Positions 33,802-40,913 of a stretch of 40,913 bases of DNA are shown here, in pieces (the first letter of the stretch is position 1; every line of letters starts with the position of its first letter). Below the pieces are notes generated by a model. That model was given only the letters and a program-made list of their open reading frames with translations. It did no database searches and was not told the origin of the DNA. Origin of the DNA: Acidobacteriota bacterium (GTDB lineage: Bacteria > Acidobacteriota > Terriglobia > 20CM-2-55-15); contig QHWY01000182.1 of the NCBI GenBank assembly GCA_003223875.1, positions 5,870 through 46,782 on the forward strand. Direction: 5' to 3'. The position numbers were made by a program, and so were the translations under genes.

Positions 33802-34512
33802 TTACTGAAGATTGAAATCCAACCGGATTTCGCGCTGAGAAAAATCGCGGTGCTGATCGGTGATTTCGATTGCGCGGCTGGTTGGAACGAGTGCGTTCAC
33901 CAGATAAGCGCCGAGATCGGTTTTGTGATTGTTTCGAAAGAACAGGACATGATGCCCGGGAGTACCCCGCCACGCCGTACGTGCCTGGATTCGGATGGTG
34001 CCTATGCCCTCTTGCATGTCTTGAAAGGAAGGGAAAAGAGTGCTAACGATTTCCAGTCGCCGCGGTTGGCCGTCCACTTCAAACACGCAGTCATCGAGCA
34101 GTCTCTTCGCGTAGATTTTTCCTTCCATCGCGGAAATACTGCCATCGTGATCTGTGTTGATTAGCGCGAATATCGCCGGCGCCACGTCTACTCCAGGCGT
34201 CAGATCGATTTTTAAGAGGATGTGGTCGGTGGCGAGCGCAAATCGTGTGGCCTGGAGATACTCATCGAGCCGATGCGCTCTGGCTGCTACCGGCACAGCA
34301 AGCAGGATGACGGCGGCCGCAAATATTCCCCTCCTCGCAGAGGAGGGGTGGATGCGCCGAGCGAAGCGAGGCGCAGACGGGGTGGTCAGGTCGGCGACAT
34401 TTCGGCCGGTCTCACCACCCCGGCGCTCCAGCCTGCGGCTGTCGCGCCTCCCCTCCTCTGCGAGGAGGGGAATGGCTTGCCCTAAAATCTTGCCAAAAAA
34501 CCAACGAGTCAC
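33802..34512 (-). CDS. Exported EF-hand-containing hypothetical protein, N-terminus interrupted by a repeat
   Basis: Predicted 236 aa from a GTG that overlaps the DUF3500 stop (GTGA). The core after about residue 67 looks like an exported protein: FAAAVILLAVPVAARAHRL is a signal-peptide hydrophobic core with an AxA site. A calcium-binding EF-hand loop NTDHDGSISAME follows, then a beta-rich domain with no family I recognise. Residues 14-63 (arginine-rich, ending PSSARRG) are encoded by a family A fold-back repeat at 34325-34473. So the repeat seems to have landed between the n-region and the h-region of the signal peptide. No other ATG/GTG/TTG start suits the signal peptide; an ATA preceded by GAGGAGGGG is a far-fetched alternative. 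Confidence 0.6.
   Translation of the reverse strand: MTRWFFGKILGQAIPLLAEEGRRDSRRLERRGGETGRNVADLTTPSAPRFARRIHPSSARRGIFAAAVILLAVPVAARAHRLDEYLQATRFALATDHILLKIDLTPGVDVAPAIFALINTDHDGSISAMEGKIYAKRLLDDCVFEVDGQPRRLEIVSTLFPSFQDMQEGIGTIRIQARTAWRGTPGHHVLFFRNNHKTDLGAYLVNALVPTSRAIEITDQHRDFSQREIRLDFNLQ
34325..34473. repeat. Fold-back repeat, family A, copy 3, inside a coding sequence
   Basis: Terminal inverted repeats of 24 bp (34325-34348 and 34450-34473) are perfect complements, starting ATTCCCCTCCTCGCAG. Each arm is also a self-palindrome. The 149-bp element differs from copies 1 and 2 in its centre (GGTGGTCAGGTCGGCGAC, CACCACCCC stem). It lies between the GTG start and the hydrophobic signal core of the EF-hand gene and contains no stop in that frame. 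Confidence 0.88.
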
Positions 34513-35552
34513 GGCTTGATCACTTTCGCACCGTAATCATTTGTAGGGTCGCGGTAAAACGTATGAATGTGATCGGTGCCGTCGCCGATTGGCGCGTATT
34601 CAATCATCACTGTCGGACCTTGGATGCGGAAGTACGCGCGGCTTCCGTTGATGGTTCCTCCGCTCCATGCGAAGTAGGTATCCGATAAATGACCTTCGAT
34701 CTCGGCCATTTTGGGCCGAGCGCTTTCCGAGTTGATGATGCCTACCCACTCACGGATGAGATCGAGCAGCATGGTTCGCTGAGCCGTCGTGAATCCGGAT
34801 GCGCGCACACCCTCAGGTTGAATCACCTCGCCGTCGTGACCGGGTCCTGCGACGACGTCCTTCACTTCGTAATTCAGAGTCGCTTGCTTTTGCTGGGCCG
34901 CGCTCAGGGCATTCATCAGAGCAAAAGCTTTGTCGTTCTCATGACCCAGCGGCCGGATCGTCTGGCCATTAAAGGTGTACATGGTGGGCTGAGAGCCGGT
35001 GTGGCTCGGCGTGAGGACGTTCTCCGGGCCGGCGACGGTGACGTTGATCGCCAGATGATGTCCGCCGAACTGGATCATCCATGGTTCGCTCGCGGAAGGT
35101 TTGCCCAATATCGCAATGTAATACTCGGCTCTTCCAAACCGGGTTCGAGTCGCAGGTGGACGTCGAGGCGCAGTTGTTCGCTCCAGTGTTTCATCGCCGT
35201 TGACGATGTTGATCACCTTCTCGTAACCGGAGGGGCTCAAGGTCGATCGAACGAGCGCCAGCGCGGCCTCCTGTTGCGCAGCGGTCAAGGCGCCGAACTT
35301 CAAGCCATTGCGTTCTGTGGCGCCACTCTGAAACACCGCACCTGTGGGAAGGTTAGACCAGTTGGAGCGCGTGGTCTTGTTCAACGGCAGGTCGACCTTG
35401 GCTCGTTGAGCATCGCTGAGCATCGCGAGAAATGAATTTGCGGCCGCCACGGCCTTCTGTGTCGTATCGGAAGTTCCCGCGCGCTGACCGGAATGCGCAG
35501 CCAGCGGCAATGCGAGCAGCACCGGCAACAGTACGACACGATGAATTGTCAT
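34509..35552 (-). CDS. DUF3500 family exported protein
   Basis: Predicted 347 aa. MTIHRVVLLPVLLALPLAAHSG is a Sec-type signal peptide with the ALA/AHSG cleavage region. The mature part shows the DUF3500 pattern: helices with AANSFLAMLSDAQRAKV, then RAEYYIAILGKPS, WMIQFGGHHLAINVTV, TMYTFNGQTIRPLG, and ending YAPIGDGTDHIHTFYRDPTNDYG. The function of the family is unknown; the His-rich FGGHHLA and DHIHTFYRD stretches look like metal or active-site positions. The ATG at 35552 has AGGTGG just upstream. It leads an operon with the EF-hand protein and the Tat amidase. Confidence 0.85.
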   Translation of the reverse strand: MTIHRVVLLPVLLALPLAAHSGQRAGTSDTTQKAVAAANSFLAMLSDAQRAKVDLPLNKTTRSNWSNLPTGAVFQSGATERNGLKFGALTAAQQEAALALVRSTLSPSGYEKVINIVNGDETLERTTAPRRPPATRTRFGRAEYYIAILGKPSASEPWMIQFGGHHLAINVTVAGPENVLTPSHTGSQPTMYTFNGQTIRPLGHENDKAFALMNALSAAQQKQATLNYEVKDVVAGPGHDGEVIQPEGVRASGFTTAQRTMLLDLIREWVGIINSESARPKMAEIEGHLSDTYFAWSGGTINGSRAYFRIQGPTVMIEYAPIGDGTDHIHTFYRDPTNDYGAKVIKP

Positions 35553-35609
35553 AACCACCTCGCGGTTACGGATCAGGTAAAAAGTGTACTGGATTATAGA
35601 TCAGAACTG

Positions 35610-35741
35610 CCCTCCTAGGTTAGGAGGGCGGCACATTGCGCGAGGCGATAGCGTCGCGCAATGCGGGTGGTTCCTGAGGAACCACACCCCGCCTCGCTCC
35701 TCACTGCGTTCGGGCGCGGCACCCCTCCTAACTTAGGAGGG
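35610..35741. repeat. Fold-back repeat, family D
   Basis: The left hairpin CCCTCCTAGGTTAGGAGGG (35610-35628) and the right hairpin CCCTCCTAACTTAGGAGGG (35723-35741) are inverted palindromes of each other. Between them is GCGCGAGGCGATAGCGTCGCG and a GTGGTTCCTGAGGAACCAC hairpin. It occupies most of the 256-bp gap between the divergent DUF3500 and formate dehydrogenase genes, just upstream of the fdh promoter. Confidence 0.75.
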
Positions 35742-35762
35742 AGTTGCGGCTACAGCCGCGTC

Positions 35763-35791
35763 CTGCGACACTTTCATTTTCTTGTTATACT
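35763..35791 (+). promoter_or_regulatory. Probable promoter of the formate dehydrogenase operon
   Basis: TATACT (35786-35791, 5 of 6 to the -10 consensus) lies 17 bp after a weak -35, CTGCGA (35763-35768). A ribosome binding site GGAG (35799-35802) precedes the ATG at 35809, giving a short leader of about 10 nt. The poor -35 suggests an activator. Confidence 0.4.
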
Positions 35792-35808
35792 TCCGCGCGG
35801 AGATTTAA

Positions 35809-37713
35809 ATGCCGAAGGCAAAGCCGTATGTTCGGCTGACTCAACCGCTTCTTCGCGACACGCACGGCAGCGGGGGCCTGCGCCCGGCCACATGGGACGA
35901 AGCTCTGGACCGGACGGGGCATGGTCTCAAAACCGCGTTGAATAAGGGTGGCGGCCGGTCATTCGGCATGTTCAGTTGCTCGAAGGCGACGAACGAGATG
36001 AATTTCGTTGCGCAGAAATTCACTCGCGTCGTGATGGGAAGCAACAACATCGATAGCTGCAACCGTACCTGACATGCTCCGAGCGTCGCCGGTCTGGCGA
36101 TGGTTTTCGGAGCAGGCGGCGGTACGAACTCCTATCAGGAGATCGAAGAAACGGATGTGATTCTTCTCTGGGGATCGAACGCCAGGGAAACGCATCCGAT
36201 CTTCTTCCATCATCTCTTAAAAGGAGTGCGGAACGGCGCGCGCCTCTATGCAATCGACCCGCGGCGCACAAGCTCCGTTCAGTGGGCGGATGTATGGGCG
36301 GGTCTCGATGTCGGTACCGACATCGCGCTGGCGAACGGCGTAGCCCGCGAAATTATTGCGGCGGGTTTGGAAAACAAGGAATTCATTCACAACGCGACTA
36401 CCGGCTTCGACGAATACCGCCGCAGCGTCGAGCCCTACACGCTCGATTATGTCGAGCGCGAGACCGGAGTTCCCGCTCACGTGATTCGGGACATGGCGCA
36501 TATGTACGCGCGAGCCCATCGCGCGATGATCTGCTGGACGCTGGGCATCACCGAGCATCACAACGCTGTGGACAACGTTCTCGCCCTGATCAACCTCGCC
36601 TTATTGACCGGACACGTCGGCAAATACGGCAGTGGGCTGAATCCGCTTCGGGGGCAAAACAATGTGCAGGGCGGCGGCGACATGGGTGCGTTGCCGGATC
36701 GCCTGACGGGTTTTCAGCACGTCGAGAACGCCGCGTTCCGTGAGAAATTCGAAAAGCACTGGAGCGCTAAGATTCCGGCGCAAAAGGGGTGGCACCTCTC
36801 GCAGATGTTCGAAGCGATGGAAAGAGGCGAGCTGCGCGCTCTTTACGTCATCGGAGAGAATCCGTTGCAGTCAGAGGCGGATCAGAATCACGCCAGGCAT
36901 CGTCTGGAGAGTCTCGATTTTCTCGTCGCGCAAGACATGTTCTTGACGAAAACCGCCGAGCTTGCCGATGTCGTCTTGCCGGCCAGCGCCGGCTGGTGCG
37001 AGACCGAAGGCACGGTTACCAACAGCGAGCGCCGCGTGCAGCGTGTGCGCAAGGCGCTGGATGCGCCGCCGGGTGCGCGGGACGACATCGCGATTCTTTT
37101 CGATGTTGCGCGCCGGATGGGACACGACTTTGGCCAGCCGGTGGCGGAGAACATCTGGAGCGAAGTGCGCGCTCTCAGCCCCGCTCATGCGGGGATGAGT
37201 TATGCGCGGCTTGAAGCCTCGAAGGGGCTGCAGTGGCCGTGCTATGACGAGAACCATCCCGGTGAACTTTATCTTCACAGCCGGCTATGGGAACGGCCGG
37301 TACGCGGACCGCGAGTGTCGTTTATGCCGGTAGAACACGACCCTCCGGTGGAGAAGTTGTCCGCGGAATTTCCGCTGCGGCTTACGACCGGGCGGCGGCT
37401 CGACGAATACAATACCGGTGTCCAGACGTCCGCCTATCCCTCTCCGCTGCGCCGCGGAGAGACACTGGATCTCTCGCCCGAAGATGCGGAACGTCTAGGC
37501 GTCACCGATGGGGAATTGGTCCGAGTTCTTTCCCGCAGAGGCAGTGTCACGGTGCCGGTGCGCCGCGACCATTCCTTGCGTCCCGGACTCACATTCATGA
37601 CGCTGCACTTTCCAGACGACGTTGCGACGAACCTTCTAACGATCGATGCGACGGATCCGAAATCGGGTACCGCGGAGTTCAAAGCCGCCGCGGTGCGAGT
37701 GGAGAAGGTGTAA
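35809..37713 (+). CDS. fdhA: Formate dehydrogenase catalytic subunit with selenocysteine (UGA at 36070-36072), lacking the N-terminal Fe-S domain
   Basis: Read through the in-frame UGA, this is 634 aa. The context SCNRT-Sec-HAPSVAGLAMVF equals the active-site region of FdhF/FdhA enzymes where Sec (or Cys) ligates Mo/W; Sec is residue 88. Downstream are LLWGSNARETHPIFF, LNPLRGQNNVQGGGDMGALP, YVIGENPLQSEADQNH and a molybdopterin-dinucleotide domain with RLTTGRRLDEYNTGVQTS. The protein begins at RLTQPLLRDTHG, without the N-terminal 4Fe-4S CPYCGVGC domain every FDH needs; that domain is at the end of the third gene (39467-40399). A TAA directly before the ATG confirms it starts here. Formate plus NAD+ to CO2 plus NADH is the probable reaction. 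SelABD and tRNA-Sec are required but lie outside the window. Confidence 0.93.
36073..36113 (+). promoter_or_regulatory. Bacterial SECIS element of fdhA
   Basis: Directly after the UGA, GCTCCGA (36076-36082) pairs with TCGGAGC (36107-36113). The upper stem TCGCC pairs with GGCGA around an apical loop GGUCU, and GGTCTG (36091-36096) lies 18 nt after the UGA. This is the same position and sequence as the SelB-binding loop of E. coli fdhF. This hairpin tells the ribosome to insert selenocysteine. Confidence 0.9.
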
Positions 37714-37721
37714 CCGCGGTA

Positions 37722-39470
37722 ATGGATATTCGCGTTCATGGACCCAAGGCCATCGCGGCTGAGCGCGCTGCAGTCGATTCGGTTTTGGGCGCTCCCGTTC
37801 CACTTACCGGCCACGCTGCAAGGTCCAGGCGCGACCTGCTGCTTCCCGCGCTGCATGCCGTCCAATCGCGCTTTGGCTGGCTTACGCCCGGCGCACTCAA
37901 TTACATCAGCGAACGCTTAACGGTTCCTCCTGCCGAATTGTTTGGCGTCGCCACTTTTTATCATTTGTTTTCTCTCACGCCGCAGCCGCCGCATGTGATC
38001 TATGTATGCGATGACATTGCCTGCCGGATCCAAGGAGCCGAAGTACGATGCGCGAAATTCGAAGCGGAGTTTGGCCCTGCAGACAATCCCGTGGCTAAGA
38101 ATGGGGTGACGTGGCGGCGAAGTCCCTGTCTGGGGCAATGCGAACGGGCTCCGGCGACCCTCGTCATCGAAGCCGGCGAAGCACCGTTGTCATACTCTCT
38201 TCTACAAGAAGAAGGTCTGATTCCGCAGTTTGGGCAGCCGAGGTTGCGCTTGTTGCGGCGCATTGGACGCGTCGATCCCGAAAGCGTCGAAGCGTATCGC
38301 AGCGATGGCGGTTATAGGGCATTAGAGCGCGCGATACAGTTGGGACCCCAGGAAGTTATCCGCGAAGTGATCGCTTCGAATCTCGTTGGGCGCGGCGGCG
38401 CGGCTTTTCCAACCGGGCGCAAATGGGATGCCGTTGCGAAGGCTGTCGCTCGGCCGCATTACGTCGTCTGCAATGCCGATGAATCCGAGCCCGGCACCTT
38501 TAAAGATCGCATCCTGATGGAAGGCGATCCATTCGCCGTGATCGAAGGGATGACGATTGCCGCGTACGCGACGGCTAGCGAGCGTGGTTACATCTACATT
38601 CGCGGTGAGTATCCACTCGCGACCCGGCGTGTCGATGCCGCCATTCGCGCTGCCCGCGTGGCAGGGCTCTTGGGGAACGACATCCTCGGTTCCGGTTTTT
38701 CCTTCGACATCGAAGTCCGCCGGGGAGCGGGCGCTTACATCTGCGGCGAAGAGACGGCGCTCTTCAACTCCATCGAAGGTAAACGGGGCGAGCCTCGCAA
38801 CAAGCCGCCATTTCCCGTGCAGGCTGGGTTGTTTGGCAAACCGACGGTGATCAATAATGTCGAGACGCTGGTCAACGTGCCGCTCATCATATTGGATGGT
38901 GGCCAGGCGTTCGCCGGCGTTGGCACCTCGGGATCGACTGGGCCGAAGCTGTTTTGTTTATCGGGACACATCGTGCGGCCCGGTCTTTACGAAGTTCCAT
39001 TCGGCTGCACGCTTCGAGAGGTGATCGAAATGGCCGGCGGAGTCCCGAATGGAAAGCAAATCCAGGCAATCTTGCTCGGCGGTGCCGCAGGTACGTTCAT
39101 CGGTCCCGAGAAGCTGGATGTTCCGCTGACATTTGAAGGGACGCGCGCCATAGGCGCAACCCTGGGCTCGGGCGTCGTCATGATCTTTGATGAGACCGTC
39201 GATATGACGGACATCCTCACACGCGTTGCCGCATTCTTCCGCGATGAGTCGTGCGGCCAGTGCGTGCCATGCCGCGTCGGCACTGTCCGCCAGGAAGAGT
39301 TGCTTGCCCGTTTGAAGTCCGGTAAAACCATCGGCACAAAAGCCGATGAGCTGGCACTGCTCAAAGAGATTGGTCAAGCCATGCGAGATGCATCTATTTG
39401 CGGCCTGGGCCAGACCGCCTCGAATGCAATCGAGTCGGCTCTTGCGAATTTGAAATTACCGATTTTATGA
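37722..39470 (+). CDS. NuoE-NuoF fusion: NADH-binding diaphorase subunit of formate dehydrogenase
   Basis: Predicted 582 aa. Residues 1-155 are NuoE-like thioredoxin-fold with the 2Fe-2S ligands CDDIAC and SPCLGQC. Residues 170-580 are NuoF: FMN-binding GRGGAAFPTGRKW, ESEPGTFKDRILMEGDPF, NADH-site GAGAYICGEETALFNSIEG, and the 4Fe-4S ligands ESCGQCVPCRVG and ICGLG. This unit passes electrons between FDH and NAD+. NuoE-NuoF fusions occur in NAD-dependent FDH and hydrogenase families. The ATG at 37722, 8 bp after fdhA, is the start; earlier in-frame codons lie within fdhA. It overlaps the next gene by ATGA. Confidence 0.92.
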   Translation: MDIRVHGPKAIAAERAAVDSVLGAPVPLTGHAARSRRDLLLPALHAVQSRFGWLTPGALNYISERLTVPPAELFGVATFYHLFSLTPQPPHVIYVCDDIACRIQGAEVRCAKFEAEFGPADNPVAKNGVTWRRSPCLGQCERAPATLVIEAGEAPLSYSLLQEEGLIPQFGQPRLRLLRRIGRVDPESVEAYRSDGGYRALERAIQLGPQEVIREVIASNLVGRGGAAFPTGRKWDAVAKAVARPHYVVCNADESEPGTFKDRILMEGDPFAVIEGMTIAAYATASERGYIYIRGEYPLATRRVDAAIRAARVAGLLGNDILGSGFSFDIEVRRGAGAYICGEETALFNSIEGKRGEPRNKPPFPVQAGLFGKPTVINNVETLVNVPLIILDGGQAFAGVGTSGSTGPKLFCLSGHIVRPGLYEVPFGCTLREVIEMAGGVPNGKQIQAILLGGAAGTFIGPEKLDVPLTFEGTRAIGATLGSGVVMIFDETVDMTDILTRVAAFFRDESCGQCVPCRVGTVRQEELLARLKSGKTIGTKADELALLKEIGQAMRDASICGLGQTASNAIESALANLKLPIL

Positions 39471-40399
39471 GTACGTCCGATCCAATCTGGTTTACACCTC
39501 CGCCGCGGCCGAGCCGTCCGCCCGCGCCTCCGGAACAGCCGGAGGCAACTCAAGTCGACATTCGTATTGACGGGCAGCCGGCCCGAGTACCGGGGACAAT
39601 GACGATTCTCGAGGCCTGCCGCTCGCGTGGCATCGATACGCCGACACTCTGCTACTTGGAAAATCTCACGCCTGTGAATGTGTGCCGCGTGTGTGTCGTC
39701 GAATTGGCCGGAGCGCGCACGCTCGCGCCCGCGTGTTCGCGAAAAGTCGAAGCGGGTATGGATATCCAAACGAATTCAGATCGCGTGAAGCTCGCCCGAA
39801 AGATGGTGCTGGAGTTTCTCGGCTCGTCGGTTGATCTGTCTACGGCGCCCCAGGCGCAGTCGTATATCAAACGATATGAGGCGCGACCCGAGCGTTATGG
39901 CAGCGATGTGGAAACCGTCGATCAGCCGGTGAAGATCGACAATGACCTGTATGTCCGCGACTACTCAAAATGCATCCTTTGTTATAAATGCGTCGAAGCT
40001 TGCGGTACCGATGCGCAGAATACCTTTGCCATCGCCGTTGCCGCCCGGGGGTTCGACGCCCGAATTTCCACCGAGAACGATGTGCCTCTTCCTGAGTCCG
40101 CATGCGTCTATTGCGGGAATTGCATTGGTGTGTGCCCGACGGGAGCGCTCATGTTCAAGAGCGAATATGAAATGCGCCAGGCCGGCACATGGGACGAGAC
40201 CAGACAAACCAAGACGGATACGATTTGCCCGTATTGCGGCGTCGGTTGCACGCTAACGCTTCACACGCAAGACAATCGGATCGTTAAAGTCACCTCGCCC
40301 CTCGACGTCGACGTCACCCACGGCCATCTCTGTATCAAGGGCCGCTTTGGATTCGAATTTGTACAGAATAGGGAAGAAAATTCGGGGTCAGACGGGTGA
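39467..40399 (+). CDS. NuoG-like ferredoxin subunit ending in the FdhA 4Fe-4S domain
   Basis: Predicted 310 aa. After a Pro-rich N-terminus it holds a 2Fe-2S domain (CYLENLTPVNVCRVC), a two-cluster ferredoxin domain (CILCYKCVEAC, CVYCGNCIGVCPTGAL), and at the C-terminus the 4Fe-4S domain that begins FDH catalytic chains: CPYCGVGCTLTLH, VTSPLDVDVTHGHLCIKG and RFGFEFVQN. In ordinary NAD-linked FdhA the catalytic domain would follow at once; here a stop comes after a tail NREENSGSDG made by an inverted repeat. The missing catalytic domain is the separate gene at 35809. The two pieces meet at the domain linker, so a functional split is possible. It could also be a rearranged gene. Confidence 0.9.
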   Translation: MSTSDPIWFTPPPRPSRPPAPPEQPEATQVDIRIDGQPARVPGTMTILEACRSRGIDTPTLCYLENLTPVNVCRVCVVELAGARTLAPACSRKVEAGMDIQTNSDRVKLARKMVLEFLGSSVDLSTAPQAQSYIKRYEARPERYGSDVETVDQPVKIDNDLYVRDYSKCILCYKCVEACGTDAQNTFAIAVAARGFDARISTENDVPLPESACVYCGNCIGVCPTGALMFKSEYEMRQAGTWDETRQTKTDTICPYCGVGCTLTLHTQDNRIVKVTSPLDVDVTHGHLCIKGRFGFEFVQNREENSGSDG

Positions 40400-40453
40400 A
40401 TTCCCTATTTTGCAGGTCCAAAATAGGGAATTCACCCGTCTGACCCCGAATTT
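40378..40453. repeat. Perfect 35-bp inverted repeat, shared 3' end of two convergent genes
   Basis: Arms 40378-40412 and 40419-40453 are perfect complements with a 6-base loop (CAGGTC). The left arm starts AAATTCGGGGTCAGAC and contains the TGA of the FDH gene. The right arm contains the TGA of the MFS gene. Both proteins therefore end in NSGSDG. It has no U-tract but should form a strong bidirectional terminator. GGGGTCAGAC motifs recur as REP-like elements in many genomes. Confidence 0.95.
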
Positions 40454-40913
40454 CCCAAGGATCCATAGCGCCGGAGTTCCGGTGAAAGCCACGCCAAAAA
40501 GAGGACAATAATAATTGTTCCGATGCCGCCTGAAACAACCGAAACGATCGGCCCGAAGAAGTTCGCAACCAGACCGGATTCAAAGGCGCCAAGCTCATTG
40601 GATGTTCCGATAAACAACGAGTTCAATGCGGAAACGCGCCCGCGCATGTCGTCGGGCGTGAGTACTTGAACCAGAGTCAAGCGAACGACGACGCTGATGT
40701 TATCGCACGAGCCAAGCAAAAAAAGCATGGCCATCGAAAGCCAAAAGCTTTTGGATAAGCCGAAAATCACCGTCACGGTTCCAAATCCGGCGACCGCCAG
40801 AAGCAACATCCGTCCGGCTTTCCGCAACGGACCGCGATGGGCCTGAATCATTGCCATGCTGAACGCACCCATGGAAGGTGCAGCCATCAACCAGCCCAAG
40901 CCGCTCGGGCCGA
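40432..40913 (-). CDS. MFS transporter, N-terminus beyond window
   Basis: The last 160 or so codons of a Major Facilitator Superfamily protein of the EntS/enterobactin-exporter-like type. It has the helices GPSGLGWLMAAPSMGAFSMA and KSFWLSMAMLFLLGSCDNIS, the conserved loop VLTPDDMRGRVSALNSLFIG with its Arg-Gly-Arg, and a last helix LFLAWLSPELRRYGSLG. The reading stays open to the window edge, so the start is outside. The final six residues NSGSDG come from the inverted repeat and do not look native. Substrate unknown. Confidence 0.85.
   Translation of the reverse strand, partial: GPSGLGWLMAAPSMGAFSMAMIQAHRGPLRKAGRMLLLAVAGFGTVTVIFGLSKSFWLSMAMLFLLGSCDNISVVVRLTLVQVLTPDDMRGRVSALNSLFIGTSNELGAFESGLVANFFGPIVSVVSGGIGTIIIVLFLAWLSPELRRYGSLGNSGSDG

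Noticed and set aside
36073..36099. Formate dehydrogenase as a pseudogene broken by a stop codon
   Set aside because: The stop is UGA at the exact Sec position with a SECIS directly after it.

Overview
The window reads as a chromosomal segment of a Gram-negative soil-type bacterium, most likely an acidobacterium. This is inference from gene content (tandem type IV pilins beside TPR glycosyltransferases, a DUF3500 protein, many small fold-back repeats) and not from a phylogenetic marker. Coding density is high, many genes overlap by ATGA/GTGA, and no rRNA, tRNA or CRISPR was seen.

Region 1 (1-8026, minus strand) is a polysaccharide/glycoconjugate operon. In transcription order it holds two tandem paralogous O-antigen-ligase/oligosaccharyltransferase-like proteins with C-terminal TPRs, a GT4 glycosyltransferase, a WecA/MraY-family phosphoglycosyl transferase, an FAD-dependent amine-oxidase/UGM-like enzyme and a MurJ/MviN-type flippase cut by the window edge. 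Region 2 (8433-15924) starts with a good sigma70-type promoter and three tandem type IV pilin genes separated by hairpins. It continues with two TMTC-like GT-C/TPR membrane proteins, a PMT/ArnT-like GT-C protein on the other strand, and a DPM1-like GT2. Together these suggest that glycan assembly, polyprenyl-phosphate-sugar synthesis and O-glycosyl transfer are dedicated to pilins or other surface proteins.

Region 3 (16354-24081) is lolA followed by a type IV pilus assembly operon (pilC, pilB, pilM, pilN, pilO, a PilP-like gene, and a pseudopilin with a Pro/Gly/Gln-rich tail). It is translationally coupled to an enoyl-CoA hydratase. pilB carries a frameshift between its Walker B motif and its His box. 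Region 4 (24289-27675) holds bcp peroxiredoxin, fdhD, a zinc-type MDR oxidoreductase and a 3-hydroxyacyl-CoA dehydrogenase.

Region 5 (27851-35552) is a small-molecule and exported-enzyme region. It has an Fn3-like protein, a phased array of palindromes with a strict 20/40-bp register, and a cobalt-type nitrile hydratase whose alpha subunit carries an apparent Tat signal and a His-rich linker. It also has two SDRs whose start codons share one CATG, a retropepsin-like protein, a Tat-signal amidase, an EF-hand protein and DUF3500. Nitrile hydratase plus amidase, both with Tat signals, suggests an extracytoplasmic nitrile-to-amide-to-acid pathway.

Region 6 (35763-40453) is an NAD-linked formate dehydrogenase operon. 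The catalytic subunit has an in-frame UGA selenocysteine codon with a clear bacterial SECIS. The usual FdhA polypeptide is split and permuted: the catalytic part is first, a NuoE-NuoF fusion is in the middle, and the N-terminal Fe-S part is last. FdhD (24794) would serve this enzyme. A 35-bp perfect inverted repeat ends the operon and supplies the same C-terminal tail to the convergent MFS gene at the window edge.

Fold-back repeats of several families are scattered through the window. Two of them appear to lie in frame inside coding genes.
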